A stretch of DNA of 64,000 bases from Bacteroidales bacterium (GTDB lineage: Bacteria > Bacteroidota > Bacteroidia > Bacteroidales > UBA10428). Location of the stretch: positions 178,497 to 242,496 of the forward strand of contig JAFGSZ010000013.1 of assembly GCA_016934395.1 (NCBI GenBank), in the 5' to 3' direction. The notes under the pieces were generated by a model, which saw nothing but the letters and a program-made list of their open reading frames with translations, was not told where the DNA came from and searched no databases. The position numbers were made by a program, and so were the translations under genes. Below, one piece after another: positions 34,501-44,247 of this stretch (the stretch's first letter is position 1; every line of letters starts with the position of its first letter).

Positions 34501-36566
34501 CCCCAGGCCCAGGTAGAATTTGGATTTGGATCGATTAACCAGAGACCTTGTTTACTTTCAAAATTTTCAGCGTACTCAGGAATAATTGTTGGTTGAACAA
34601 TTATTGTCTTGTTAAACTGGTTGTTTGAATTATCTTCATCTTCAGCTAACTGTGTAGTAACAACTATATTATAAATATCACCCTTTGATAAATTTATCCG
34701 TTTACTAAATGTAAATTCTATGCTATCAGCAACAGGAATACTTTGGTAAATAGTGTCAAAGACTAGAGAATCGCCACCATAAAATGAATATGAAACCGGA
34801 ATAGAATCAATAGGCGCCCCGCCAAAATTTTTTACTATTACTGTTACAGAATCTGATGTTGTGTGTCCGCATCCGCTGTTCATATTCAGAATTTGTGTCA
34901 CCCCAACATCCTTAGAAATAAAATCACCTGTAATTGCAAAATTATCGACATTCCAGCCGCTTTTTCTTGTTGAACCATCGGTTGGGCCGAGATTGTAACG
35001 AATTAAAATATTTGATTTCCGGTCAGCCCCAAGTGCAGATAGATTATAGTTTATTCTGTTCCAATAGTTTTCAGACACATTAGAAGTTGGGACATAAACT
35101 GCTGTCCAGGTTGCACCATTATCGAGGGACATTCGTATAGAAGCCTTATCAAAAGATTCTGAATTTAACCATCGATAAAAGGACAAATTGATATTCTTAA
35201 AATAGTACCCGTCAATATCAGGACTGCGCGCATACATAGTGTCAGGTACTGAATTTTCATAATCACCTTGAGTAATTCCTAAACCTGTTAAATCATTTCC
35301 TAACACATTATTCCCTGAATAAGCTTCAGAAGGATCCGGATTTCCACCTTCAATAGCACCATATCCCATGGGTACATTTATTTGAAAATCTCCTGTTGTA
35401 GTCCAACCTTTCATCGATTCAAAATCATCAAATAAAATAGACTGTTCTATATAACGTACGCCCGCAGGAGAAGCCTGTACCTGAGGGAACTGATAATTTA
35501 TAGGGGCTTTACTTGTATCTCCGTCTACGATATACACTAAACTATCGTCTTCAGGATAAAATATTGAAGAATAAGACATCCCAGAGGTATCTACATAAGC
35601 ATTTATTCCATTGGGTGGTATTAATGCATCAACAAAACGACCATGCTCAGCAAGAGAATCAATATTGAAGGTTACCCAGAGATATGAATTTCCATAAGGA
35701 ATTTCAAAATTAAGGTTTGAAAAATTAACAATACCTGAGCCAATATCTTGTGCAGAGCCGAGTTGTTGGTTTGAAGAAAAATTTTGACTTTCTGTATAGT
35801 ATAATTTTACTCCTTGCTCACTAATGTCAGAATTATTTTCACACAGGGATTGAATTGAAATTGAATCGAAAATTAATTTGCCATAATTGCCGTACACATC
35901 AAGATCAATGCGCAATACATGATTATCTTTTGATTCCGTAGGCACAAAATGAATGCTGGGTTGAACAAAATTTGAATATCCCAATTGCATGGGAATTATA
36001 CCTCTTTCAATAATTTCGATATCATCAATACAAACACCAAATCCCCAGTTCGATTCTCCTTCAAAAGCCAGATAAAACGTACTGGTGAATGCATTTTCCG
36101 GAAGAAAAATCGATCGTTGTGTCCAGTTTGGAGTATATTCAAGATATTCCTGCAATAATACCCATGCGCTATCAGAATGTACTTTATAATATACCCTTAG
36201 TTTATCAAATTCGGTAACTCCGAATTCATCCTGAGCATGCCAAAAAACCAGCTCCGGTTTTTTGGCCTCAGATAAGTCGATAGCTTTAGTTATTAATTTA
36301 GTCTTTGGCCCAACCTGTTCGACCTGAAAAAGTGCATTATAAACTCCCGAATGAGCATGTGATGGAAACCTGTCAGCACCAAGATTATATCCCCCATCCC
36401 TGTAGCGCCATGAAATAGCAGGGGGAGTGACAATCTGTTCGCTCCAACCGGGTGGCCTTAATCCACTTTCAAAACCTTCTGAAAAATATACCTGTCCTGA
36501 TAGGTTTAAAGAAAACATAATCAGGAAATAAAAGGTGATTTTTTTATGGTAAAGTACAGCTTTCAT
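31542..36566 (-). CDS. Giant secreted protein with T9SS type A sorting domain
   Basis: 1674 residues from the ATG at 36566 (signal peptide KITFYFLIMFSLNLSGQ); the frame opens 26 codons earlier. Three beta-jelly-roll modules of choice-of-anchor/MAM type come first (YFSEGFESGLRPPGW; GWTTTGDFQINVPMGYGAIE; NFESKQGLWLIDPNPNSTWAWG). Then four tandem repeats of about 170 residues, each a CARDB-like half (NYGTDSV, NNGTDTI, NLGNASI) plus an Ig-like half ending Y.V.VTD..GC. The last 80 residues are the type A sorting signal (IEIYPVPATDYLYY, GLSKGFYFIRF). Expected to be exported by T9SS and anchored or released at the surface. No catalytic domain recognised. A TAAATTTG box is upstream. Confidence 0.85.
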   Translation of the reverse strand: MKAVLYHKKITFYFLIMFSLNLSGQVYFSEGFESGLRPPGWSEQIVTPPAISWRYRDGGYNLGADRFPSHAHSGVYNALFQVEQVGPKTKLITKAIDLSEAKKPELVFWHAQDEFGVTEFDKLRVYYKVHSDSAWVLLQEYLEYTPNWTQRSIFLPENAFTSTFYLAFEGESNWGFGVCIDDIEIIERGIIPMQLGYSNFVQPSIHFVPTESKDNHVLRIDLDVYGNYGKLIFDSISIQSLCENNSDISEQGVKLYYTESQNFSSNQQLGSAQDIGSGIVNFSNLNFEIPYGNSYLWVTFNIDSLAEHGRFVDALIPPNGINAYVDTSGMSYSSIFYPEDDSLVYIVDGDTSKAPINYQFPQVQASPAGVRYIEQSILFDDFESMKGWTTTGDFQINVPMGYGAIEGGNPDPSEAYSGNNVLGNDLTGLGITQGDYENSVPDTMYARSPDIDGYYFKNINLSFYRWLNSESFDKASIRMSLDNGATWTAVYVPTSNVSENYWNRINYNLSALGADRKSNILIRYNLGPTDGSTRKSGWNVDNFAITGDFISKDVGVTQILNMNSGCGHTTSDSVTVIVKNFGGAPIDSIPVSYSFYGGDSLVFDTIYQSIPVADSIEFTFSKRINLSKGDIYNIVVTTQLAEDEDNSNNQFNKTIIVQPTIIPEYAENFESKQGLWLIDPNPNSTWAWGTPGNGITPTSGSKVWITKLIGNYKNNDSSFIESVCYDLRNENRYILEMNYWMLTEASKDGAAIQYSKDQGDSWQLLDTNEFGWDWGWYKDSVNALQTNGWSGNSNDWKMVRQLLPASLKSFSDVKFRVVFASDSDNVNIGFAIDDFKVYPAPVDVGIQSIDSIQSSECQFTSPDKFYVTMKNFGLNTLKVGDTIIAGLDIDIHSQHFADTFAVPVDIEPEQTFTYQYNQPADLTDTVIYTIRAFTLIESDPWFYFSNNDTASFSLKVMPNPLTELLDTIQTQEPDTVVLRAHYNPNYEYLWDGNILTDTFDVSIAGVYHLTVTDVGGNGCQSIDSTYVELLFNDLGVENLISPISSCGLSDEEYIRVRIMNYGTDSVKAGEEVVVVYELNEGLPVLDTFNLESTLFAYHSMDYTFKKGAIDMSSADIYKFKIYTAFGGDTVYSNDTILKNVEIYGYPIINIGSDVSAMALSYTLDAGAGYEHYQWNESLTDTLQTFEVTEAGDYSVIVWDGNNCEAYDTAYVWLKIRDIRPQALISPVSDCEFNEGVPVEMQIMNNGTDTITVSDPVYVRYKINENVIVEETITLASNLMPNATISHTFSTSEDFSISGDYNFKLIAVTPGDLRVSNDTMLETVYVYPRPVVDFGLDDIEEIYALEYTLNAGYNENYSYLWQDGPGDYTFIATVPKYHWVKVTDDLTGCTDSDSVFLNFIIHDVGVTSIDMENELCMGTYNTIEVEIENLGNASIGSGQGIQIKYKVNDQSVTTDNVTLLSTLNPNATISHVLDQPVTFTTPGENNFIVYSVFSGDLRVSNDTMSESVLIHPNPVVDFGATNDTLKVTLPYTLNPGSGFENYTWQDATTSPTHAVTTQGVYAVTVTDENGCQGNNSVFVELVSYIRGYAADLYKIEIYPVPATDYLYYSITTEKYNTSLTIVLTDINGRVVKNTQIDYIQGVYKDNIDLTGLSKGFYFIRFFNNEVEHMSKIIIQ

Positions 36567-36643
36567 CGAAGTATAAGATTGTTGCAACAATTTTTTATAC
36601 GGTAAGAATAGAAATACGTTGATAATTTTTATAAAATTTATCA

Positions 36644-36651
36644 CAAATTTA
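36644..36651 (-). promoter_or_regulatory. Putative -7 box for the giant type A cargo gene
   Basis: The minus strand reads TAAATTTG (TAnnTTTG), 77 bases upstream of the chosen start. It overlaps the upstream GTG/ATG-poor extension of the frame, which supports the later start at 36566. Confidence 0.35.
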
Positions 36652-36847
36652 CTCGCATTAGATGTAAATTTGAATAGAACCAGCTACATATTTGTCCTAT
36701 TACAAAATTATATTCCTTGTTGGTTTAAGAAAACCTAATAATATCAACAATTTTATGATCCTGAAATATCAAATGCATCCGGTAACAATAATTGATAATA
36801 TTCGTAAAAAAACATTGTTATAACCGTTCAGTGAAAAACCGAATGCA

Positions 36848-39800
36848 ATGAATAAACCAAACCTTCGGCGAATTATAAAAATTCTCTTCTTTAGTATACT
36901 TCTAATACTAGAATCACAATTATGGTTATCTGCGCAAAAAGATACGGAGTTTTGGTTTGTTGCTCCCGCCGTATCAAAAAATCATTGTTCAGGAGCTCCT
37001 GGTTGTAACACAGGTGCCGCACCAGTTAGTTTTATTATAACAACCTATGATCAGCCTGCTACAGTAACTATTAGCCAACCAGCAAATGAATTATCTGCAC
37101 TTAATCCAACAGGTTTTGCTCCCATTGTTATAAATATTCCTGCAAATTCAACCCATCGGGAAGAATTATGGAGTGATAATTTTGAATCTATTCCTGCTGA
37201 GTCGCAAATGCGAAAAAACGTTGAAAACTGGCCTGATAAGACCGATCCTAAACTGGTACAAAACAAGGGAATTCATATTACTGCAACAAATTTTATTTCG
37301 GTTTATTACGAAGTTGAAGAAGCCTTTAACTCTGATATTTTTTCTCTAAAAGGGAAAAATGCCCTGGGCACTGAGTTTTATACACCTTTTCAAACAAATA
37401 ATATTAATCACTATTTTAATCCCAGCCTGTATGAACCTTTATATTCAGCAATAGATATTGTTGCTGTAGATCCCGGAAATACAGTAGTGGTTATTTATCC
37501 AACTAATGAAGTATTGGGATGGGGAACACCTGATTCAATTGTAATAACTTTACAACAGGGAGAGACCTATTCTGTTATTCCCGGACATATTAATGCCGGG
37601 AGTTATGTTTATCATAACCAGCCTAATCTCCGTTTAGCAGGTACCCGCATTAAAACAAGAGATGGTCAGCGAATTGCCGTAACCCTAAAAGATGACTCCG
37701 TAGAAGGAGATTCAGGGTGCTGGGACCTGATGGGTGATCAAAATGTTCCTGTAAATGCAGTAAGTGATAGTGGATCCCTTTCGCCAATTATTGGTGCTGA
37801 ATATGTAATTATGAAAGGTGATCTTAGTGTAAACGACTGGGACCGGGCCTATATTCTCGCAACTCAGGATAATACAAAGGTTAAAGTAACTGATGTTACC
37901 AATAGTCTTAGTTATAATTACACATTAAACGCAGGGGAACAAGTTAAACATACAATTGCCAATAATGCACAAATTTCTTATATTAAATCAGACGATGATA
38001 ATAAACCCATATATGTAATGCACGTAACAGGTGCTCAGGACGGATGTGAAATAGGTGAAGCTGTATTACCCTCTATATCCCGATGTACAGGTTCTTTTAG
38101 AGTGGGTTTTTATCGATCAGATCCTCAGGGTTCGAAAGATTTTTTAATGAACATTATGGGCAGAACAGGAGCCCTTGATGCTTTTGTTCTTAATGGGGAT
38201 AGTACCAGTATTAATGCAGGCGCATTTGTTCAAATACCCGGAACTGACTGGTGGGTTGCCAGTTTTAATAAATCGGCGGAAATTTTAGCCAGTACAGTAA
38301 ACTTAATTGAAAACTATAAAGATATTTTCCATCTTGGAATCATGCATGGAGGAAGCTCAAATGGTGGCAATTACGGGTATTTTTCGAACTACAATGTTAT
38401 AGAAGCCAGAAGTTTTATTGGAGGTACAGGACAACCCAATTATAAGGGTTGTTATGGCGAAACAATACAATTAATTGCCAGTGGAGGTATTGTTTACGAA
38501 TGGATCCCACCAACTTATCTCAACGATCCTACATCAGATCAGCCTTTCTGTACTCCATACAGTTCCCAAAAATACAAAGTTGTTGTAAAAGGAGCCTCAT
38601 GTCAAGTTCCCGACACTGCTGATGTTACTGTACAAATTTCCGATTCTATAAATATAAGGTTTACTACTGATATTACAGAAGGTTGTGCTCCATTAGCCGT
38701 TACAGTAAATGATGAGTCGTATGGCGCAATTGAAAAAACTTATCGATGGGAATGGGGTGATGGAACAGAAACTAACGACACTATGAACCCTGCCCCTCAT
38801 ATTTATCGAAATACTACTGATTCAATAATTGATTATACAATCCATTTAGTTGCTTTAAATAATTATTGCATTGGTTCATGGGACCAGACAATACGCGTTT
38901 ATCCTGAAATAAATGCTGGATTTTCACAAGATACTACTGCTGGGTGTCAACCCCTGGGGATACAATTTACCAATACCTCAACAGGAAATTTGGATACTAC
39001 AGGATTTTTCTGGAATTTTGGAGATTTCGGACAATCTTTTAAGTCGAATCCATTCCATACTTTTACAAATATTGGGAATGTTGATTCAACATACAGTGTG
39101 AGGCTTGTAACGCGATCACCGTTTTATTGTACTGATACAGCTACGGCAAGTATAACCGTTCATCCCATTATAACAGCCTCCCTGTCAATTGATTCGTCCC
39201 TAAGTTGTTCTCCGTTAAATACGAATTTAAATGCAGGAAATTCCAAAGGAGTAGATACTTTTTTCTGGACTATTAATTACCCGTTAATTGAGGATGTGAT
39301 TACCACTACTAATTCAAATCCAATAACCATTAATTATTCTGATACGAGTCAGTTAAACGGACCAGATACCATTAAGGTCAACCTCACAACCATGAATTCA
39401 ATGGGATGCAGTGCCTCTGTTCCCCAACAGAAAATAATTATTTATCCTGAGGTAGACGCATCTTTTGATATTAGTATCAATGCTATTTGTGATTCATTAC
39501 CAATTAATTTTACTAATAATTCTAAAGGGTATAATTTATTATATAACTGGGATTTTGGTGATGGGCGAACTGCCCAGGATACTCTTAAAAGCAATTACAC
39601 GAGAATCTTTCGCAATCAGACTACTGCTACAAAACCATATATTGTTACTTTACTGGCAACCTCAGATTATTTTTGTTCCAGTACTTTTGATACAACTATT
39701 TTGGTACATCCTTTTGTGAATGCTAGTTTCACAGTTGATTATGCAAACAACTGCACTCCTCTGGATGCAATTATCTATAATAAAAGTGTACGAGTCAATG

Positions 39801-42800
39801 ATTATACATGGGATTTTGGCGATGGCTCAGCAATCAGTACGATATCCGATTCAGTAATTAATCATCAGTATTGGAATCCAACAGAAAACAAAGACACTTC
39901 ATACATGATTAAACTATTGGTTGAAAATTTGGAAGGTTGTCTTGATTCACTGGAAAAGGAAGTACTGGTATATCCCCAGGTTGTGGCATCATTTAATATG
40001 CTTGATTCTGTAGGATGTAATCCACTGACAGTTTCATTTACGAATAATTCAAAAGGTAATAATTTATTCTTTGATTGGACATTTGGAAATTTCAGCAATT
40101 CAATTCCTGATTTTAACTTTTCCAGGACTTTTTCACATAATGGTTCATCCGATTCGACTTTTCTTGCTACATTGAGAGCATATAATTTGTACGGATGCGA
40201 TAGTTCCGTTTCAAAACCCATTACTTTATATGCTTTTGTCGATGCAAAATTTACATTGGCAAATGCAGACAGTTGTTCACCCTTTAATATCCAGATAACA
40301 AATTTGTCATCTGCGGGAACTACTTCATGGGACTGGGATTTTGGTGATGGGGGAAACAGTACTTTGTTTGAACCTCTGCACCAATATATAAATCAATCAG
40401 GAACAACACGAACTGATACCCTAAAACTCATCGTTAAAAATAATCATGATTGTTTTGATAATTACCAACAAATAATAAAGGTTTATCCGGAAGTTACATC
40501 CAGTTTCATGGTAGACACCACAGAAGGTTGTCAACCACTTGCAATTACGTTTACTAATAATACTAACATTACTGCCGGTACTCAGTTTACCTGGGATTTT
40601 GATGATGGCACAATTTCAACCAATCTTACACCCCCGGTGAAAACATATGGCAACTCACAACCAAATAGCATATTCCGCAATATTAACCTGAATGCAATGA
40701 CCCAATATGGGTGTTCTGATGATACTACGATTACTATTGAAGTGTACCCGTTTATTTCAGCAAAATTTTCAATTGATAAACCTTTTATATGTTCCGGAGA
40801 AAATTTTATTATAAATAGAAGCGCCTCTTCCGGAGGAATAAATTCTTATGCATGGGATTATAAAACCGGAACCAGCGCCCGGTCGGATGCCGTTTATAAT
40901 TATTCTTACGATAATTTTGGTATTTCCACAGATACTCGTATCATTGATCTTCTGGTAAAAAATGTTCAGAATTGTGAATCTTCCTGGTCGGAACAAATTC
41001 TTGTGCATCCCCAGGTGCGGGCAAATTTTGATATAGATGTCTATGAAAGCTGTTATCCGCATACTTTTGAGTTCACAAATACTTCAAATCTTGATGTAGC
41101 TACAAGTTACCTTTGGGATTTTGGTGATGGAACGTATTCAATAGATATCCACCCCGATAATTCTTATATTAATTTCAGCAAAACTCTGGACAGTACTTAT
41201 ATAGTGTCCTTGTTGGCTACTTCCGATTACGGGTGCGACAGTTCTATTTCAAAAAGTTTAACAGTACATCCAAAACCAAAAGCCGACTTTAATTTCCCAA
41301 TAGCGGTGGATTGCCCGCCATTTGAAATACCATTTCAGAATCTATCTAAAGGAACCAATTTAAGTTACAGCTGGGATTTCGATGACGGAAACATTAGCTC
41401 AGATATAAATCCGGTGGAAATCTTTTACAATAATAATTCGGAAATTAAAGAAAATATCATCAGCTTGTCAGTTGCAACTCCTTTTGGTTGTGAAGATTTG
41501 ATTCAAAAAACTATTCGTATATATCCAAATGTAACTGTTGACTTTGGAGCCACAGACTGGATTGGATGCAGTCCGCTTACAGTAGTTTTTGACGGTATGG
41601 CAAACAATTATAATGAACTGCAATGGTATGTTAATGAACAACCTTTTAGCACACTCGACAATCCGTCTTACCGGTTTGTTAACGAAACAGCAACGGATAA
41701 AATTTTTAATATCAGGTTTAAAGCCAATTCATTATATAATTGTATTGCAGATACAACAAAACAGGTAACCATTCATGCTACCCCAAGGGCAGAATTTATA
41801 CCGGATCCTATATTGCAGGACTTTAATACTGATACAGATATTAGCATAGTTACATTTACAAATTACACTACCAATCAACCCTATTTTAATTATTTTTGGG
41901 ATTTTGGCAACGGAACCACATCCGGGGAGTCAGATTTAAATTTTAATAAAGAATATTTGGAATGGGGAGATATTAACAATAAAAATCAGATACCTGTTAC
42001 TTTAATCTCATGGAATGATAATTTTCCTGAATGTGCCGATACAGCTTTTCACAATATAATAATCAATCCACCGCTTCCACAAATCGATCTTGCTGAAGAT
42101 ATTGCCGCTTGCGTACCATTTACCATAAACTTTAGTGCAACTACAAAATATATTTATCAAAACAGCTATTTGTGGAAATTTGGTTTTAATAATGAAACAT
42201 CTACCGAATCTGAACCTGTATTTACATTTACAGAGCCGGGAGATTATATAACCAAACTGATTGTTGAAGGTGACGGCGGAACAAACTGGGATTACAAAAA
42301 AATTACTGTATACCCGAAACCTATTGTAGATTTTACTTTTTCTCCCGATAAAGTGCTGGTTGAAAGCCAGACCAATCCGCCAAAACCTGTTAAATTTTAT
42401 AATCATACCCAATTGGGGGAAACTTTTGAATGGTGGTTTGGTGATGGCAATTTCTCATATGATAGAGAACCCACGCATGTTTACAGGGATACCGGTACAT
42501 TTAATATATTGCTCATTGCTGCCACCGAGAATAGTTGTATAGATTCCCTGGTTCATCCAAAATCTATCTATGTTGGTGCCGAAGGCAAGCTAGTATTTCC
42601 AACAGGATTTACTGTTGATCCCGCATCGGCAGCTGATGAAAATTATGATCCTGAGGAACCAAATCCTTATATATTCCGACCTGTTGCCTCAGGAATTAAA
42701 AAGTACAAACTTGAAATTTATAACCGATGGGGGGCACTGGTATTCGAAACAGAAGATGTAAATAAAGGCTGGAATGGTTATATTAATGGAGAAATTGCTA

Positions 42801-42907
42801 AACAGGATGTTTATATCTGGAAAGTTAAAGCGACATTTACTAATGGTGAACCTTATGTTGCTGCAGGCGACATAACACTGATAGTCTTGCCAACTTCGTC
42901 GCAATAA
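36848..42907 (+). CDS. Giant PKD-repeat protein with T9SS type B (CHU_C) sorting domain
   Basis: 2019 residues with a signal peptide ending LSAQ. Residues about 30-530 form an N-terminal module opening KDTEFWFVAPAVSKNH, like the IgGFc-binding-type head of other Bacteroidetes adhesins. Some 15 PKD-like repeats of about 90-100 residues follow, most with a C.PL opening, WDFGDG core and a GC near the end, so paired cysteines recur per repeat. The last 95 residues (FPTGFTVDPAS, YKLEIYNRWGALVFETED, GWNGYINGE, DVYIWKVKATF) are the gliding-motility-associated type B sorting domain. PorP/SprF follows 236 bases later and is probably its dedicated export or anchoring partner. A long surface adhesin is likely. 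Confidence 0.9.
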   Translation: MNKPNLRRIIKILFFSILLILESQLWLSAQKDTEFWFVAPAVSKNHCSGAPGCNTGAAPVSFIITTYDQPATVTISQPANELSALNPTGFAPIVINIPANSTHREELWSDNFESIPAESQMRKNVENWPDKTDPKLVQNKGIHITATNFISVYYEVEEAFNSDIFSLKGKNALGTEFYTPFQTNNINHYFNPSLYEPLYSAIDIVAVDPGNTVVVIYPTNEVLGWGTPDSIVITLQQGETYSVIPGHINAGSYVYHNQPNLRLAGTRIKTRDGQRIAVTLKDDSVEGDSGCWDLMGDQNVPVNAVSDSGSLSPIIGAEYVIMKGDLSVNDWDRAYILATQDNTKVKVTDVTNSLSYNYTLNAGEQVKHTIANNAQISYIKSDDDNKPIYVMHVTGAQDGCEIGEAVLPSISRCTGSFRVGFYRSDPQGSKDFLMNIMGRTGALDAFVLNGDSTSINAGAFVQIPGTDWWVASFNKSAEILASTVNLIENYKDIFHLGIMHGGSSNGGNYGYFSNYNVIEARSFIGGTGQPNYKGCYGETIQLIASGGIVYEWIPPTYLNDPTSDQPFCTPYSSQKYKVVVKGASCQVPDTADVTVQISDSINIRFTTDITEGCAPLAVTVNDESYGAIEKTYRWEWGDGTETNDTMNPAPHIYRNTTDSIIDYTIHLVALNNYCIGSWDQTIRVYPEINAGFSQDTTAGCQPLGIQFTNTSTGNLDTTGFFWNFGDFGQSFKSNPFHTFTNIGNVDSTYSVRLVTRSPFYCTDTATASITVHPIITASLSIDSSLSCSPLNTNLNAGNSKGVDTFFWTINYPLIEDVITTTNSNPITINYSDTSQLNGPDTIKVNLTTMNSMGCSASVPQQKIIIYPEVDASFDISINAICDSLPINFTNNSKGYNLLYNWDFGDGRTAQDTLKSNYTRIFRNQTTATKPYIVTLLATSDYFCSSTFDTTILVHPFVNASFTVDYANNCTPLDAIIYNKSVRVNDYTWDFGDGSAISTISDSVINHQYWNPTENKDTSYMIKLLVENLEGCLDSLEKEVLVYPQVVASFNMLDSVGCNPLTVSFTNNSKGNNLFFDWTFGNFSNSIPDFNFSRTFSHNGSSDSTFLATLRAYNLYGCDSSVSKPITLYAFVDAKFTLANADSCSPFNIQITNLSSAGTTSWDWDFGDGGNSTLFEPLHQYINQSGTTRTDTLKLIVKNNHDCFDNYQQIIKVYPEVTSSFMVDTTEGCQPLAITFTNNTNITAGTQFTWDFDDGTISTNLTPPVKTYGNSQPNSIFRNINLNAMTQYGCSDDTTITIEVYPFISAKFSIDKPFICSGENFIINRSASSGGINSYAWDYKTGTSARSDAVYNYSYDNFGISTDTRIIDLLVKNVQNCESSWSEQILVHPQVRANFDIDVYESCYPHTFEFTNTSNLDVATSYLWDFGDGTYSIDIHPDNSYINFSKTLDSTYIVSLLATSDYGCDSSISKSLTVHPKPKADFNFPIAVDCPPFEIPFQNLSKGTNLSYSWDFDDGNISSDINPVEIFYNNNSEIKENIISLSVATPFGCEDLIQKTIRIYPNVTVDFGATDWIGCSPLTVVFDGMANNYNELQWYVNEQPFSTLDNPSYRFVNETATDKIFNIRFKANSLYNCIADTTKQVTIHATPRAEFIPDPILQDFNTDTDISIVTFTNYTTNQPYFNYFWDFGNGTTSGESDLNFNKEYLEWGDINNKNQIPVTLISWNDNFPECADTAFHNIIINPPLPQIDLAEDIAACVPFTINFSATTKYIYQNSYLWKFGFNNETSTESEPVFTFTEPGDYITKLIVEGDGGTNWDYKKITVYPKPIVDFTFSPDKVLVESQTNPPKPVKFYNHTQLGETFEWWFGDGNFSYDREPTHVYRDTGTFNILLIAATENSCIDSLVHPKSIYVGAEGKLVFPTGFTVDPASAADENYDPEEPNPYIFRPVASGIKKYKLEIYNRWGALVFETEDVNKGWNGYINGEIAKQDVYIWKVKATFTNGEPYVAAGDITLIVLPTSSQ

Positions 42908-43143
42908 TTCAAAAAGATACAATTTTACTCTTAATAACTTTTTTATTAAAAGGTTGACCCAAGCCTAATTAAAGCATATTTTTAAGATTTGCTTAAAATG
43001 CATGTTCAAAATTGTTTAACCAAGAGTAATAACGGTATAAATTGTAATCGTTATAAGTGATTTAATCAAAATAATAAAACACATTATAATAAATCCCGTA
43101 AAAACATTTAACCAAAACTTATAATAAAACCTATATCAGTAAA

Positions 43144-44124
43144 ATGCGATACATCGGGGGTATTTATATCATCCTTCTCGTTTCCCTGAAAATTTCAGGG
43201 CAGGACCCTCAATTTTCGCAATTTTATTCCAATCCATTGTATTTGTCACCCTCTTTTGCAGGCGCTGTTGAAGGAAGTCGGATTACATCAAACTACCGTA
43301 ACCAGTGGATTTCTTTACCTGGAACATTTTCAACGTATAGTTTCTCTTATGACCATTACTTCTCTAATTTTAATAGTGGAGTAGGCGTTATGTTATTAAA
43401 AGATGTTGCCGGAACGGGTGAATTGGGAACTTTTAACGCAGGGTTGCAATATTCATTCAACTTTAATGTTTTTCAATATTGGCAAATCAGGCCCGGATTA
43501 CAGTTTAATTTCCTTGAACACGGTCTTGCATTTGACAAGCTTACATTTATTGACCAGTTAATGTTTAATCAGGATGGGGCTACAACAGTAAACTATCCGG
43601 TTAGTGAAAAAGCCCGGGACATCGATTTCGGAACATCACTGCTAATCTATTCAAAAAGACTTTGGATTGGATCAACAATTGATCACTTGCTAAAACCCAA
43701 TTTGTCCCTGTATGCGGATGACGCAATTGTTCCATATAAAATTACCGTATTCGGAGGTTATGAATTGGTGAGGAAAGGACGGCTTTTAAATCCTGTTGAT
43801 GAAACTATGACGTTTACCTTTTTATTTAAAAACCAAAACTCAATCAGTCAACTCGATCTGGGTGTATACTGGCATAAAAATCCACTGGTACTTGGAATCT
43901 GGTACAGGGGAATTCCCGTGTTTAATTCCAAATTTGGAGATGCCGTTATATTTCTTGTAGGCTATAAAACCCGGCATTTTAACATAGGTTATAGTTATGA
44001 TTTTACGATTTCAGACCTTCTGGTCCATGCCCGTGGTTCGCATGAAATTTCAATGAGTTTTAAGTTTTTAATGCCTTCGCTTCGAAAGAAAAAACTTGGC
44101 AGCGTACCCTGTCCTGAATTCTAA
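43144..44124 (+). CDS. PorP/SprF family T9SS membrane protein
   Basis: 326 residues. The signal peptide is followed by the family signature QDPQFSQFYSNPLYLSPSFAGA and SRITSNYRNQW, then amphipathic beta strands of an outer-membrane barrel up to FKFLMPSLRKKKLG. PorP/SprF proteins are outer-membrane T9SS components; paralogues next to giant type B-sorted proteins export or anchor that neighbour (SprF with SprB is the model). That is the arrangement here, so this copy is probably cargo-specific rather than the core PorP of the machine. Confidence 0.9.
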   Translation: MRYIGGIYIILLVSLKISGQDPQFSQFYSNPLYLSPSFAGAVEGSRITSNYRNQWISLPGTFSTYSFSYDHYFSNFNSGVGVMLLKDVAGTGELGTFNAGLQYSFNFNVFQYWQIRPGLQFNFLEHGLAFDKLTFIDQLMFNQDGATTVNYPVSEKARDIDFGTSLLIYSKRLWIGSTIDHLLKPNLSLYADDAIVPYKITVFGGYELVRKGRLLNPVDETMTFTFLFKNQNSISQLDLGVYWHKNPLVLGIWYRGIPVFNSKFGDAVIFLVGYKTRHFNIGYSYDFTISDLLVHARGSHEISMSFKFLMPSLRKKKLGSVPCPEF

Positions 44125-44200
44125 CTTTTCAAATTCCATAGTAATTCTTTTTTTGGATAATAATTTTGGGTGATTTTTTTCCGAATCATGGCTAAAAAGC

Positions 44201-44208
44201 TATATTTG
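44201..44208 (+). promoter_or_regulatory. Putative -7 box for the OmpH-like gene
   Basis: TATATTTG matches TAnnTTTG, 39 bases before the ATG. A TTTC at 44178-44181, 19 bases upstream, is a one-mismatch -33 TTTG. Confidence 0.45.
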
Positions 44209-44247
44209 TAACCTGCAAATTGTATTAGTTTACTCAAATATCTGAAT

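Noticed and set aside
38650..42590. Regular repeats in the PKD gene as a DNA-level tandem array or CRISPR
   Set aside because: The repeats exist at protein level with heavily diverged codons; no identical DNA repeats or spacers.
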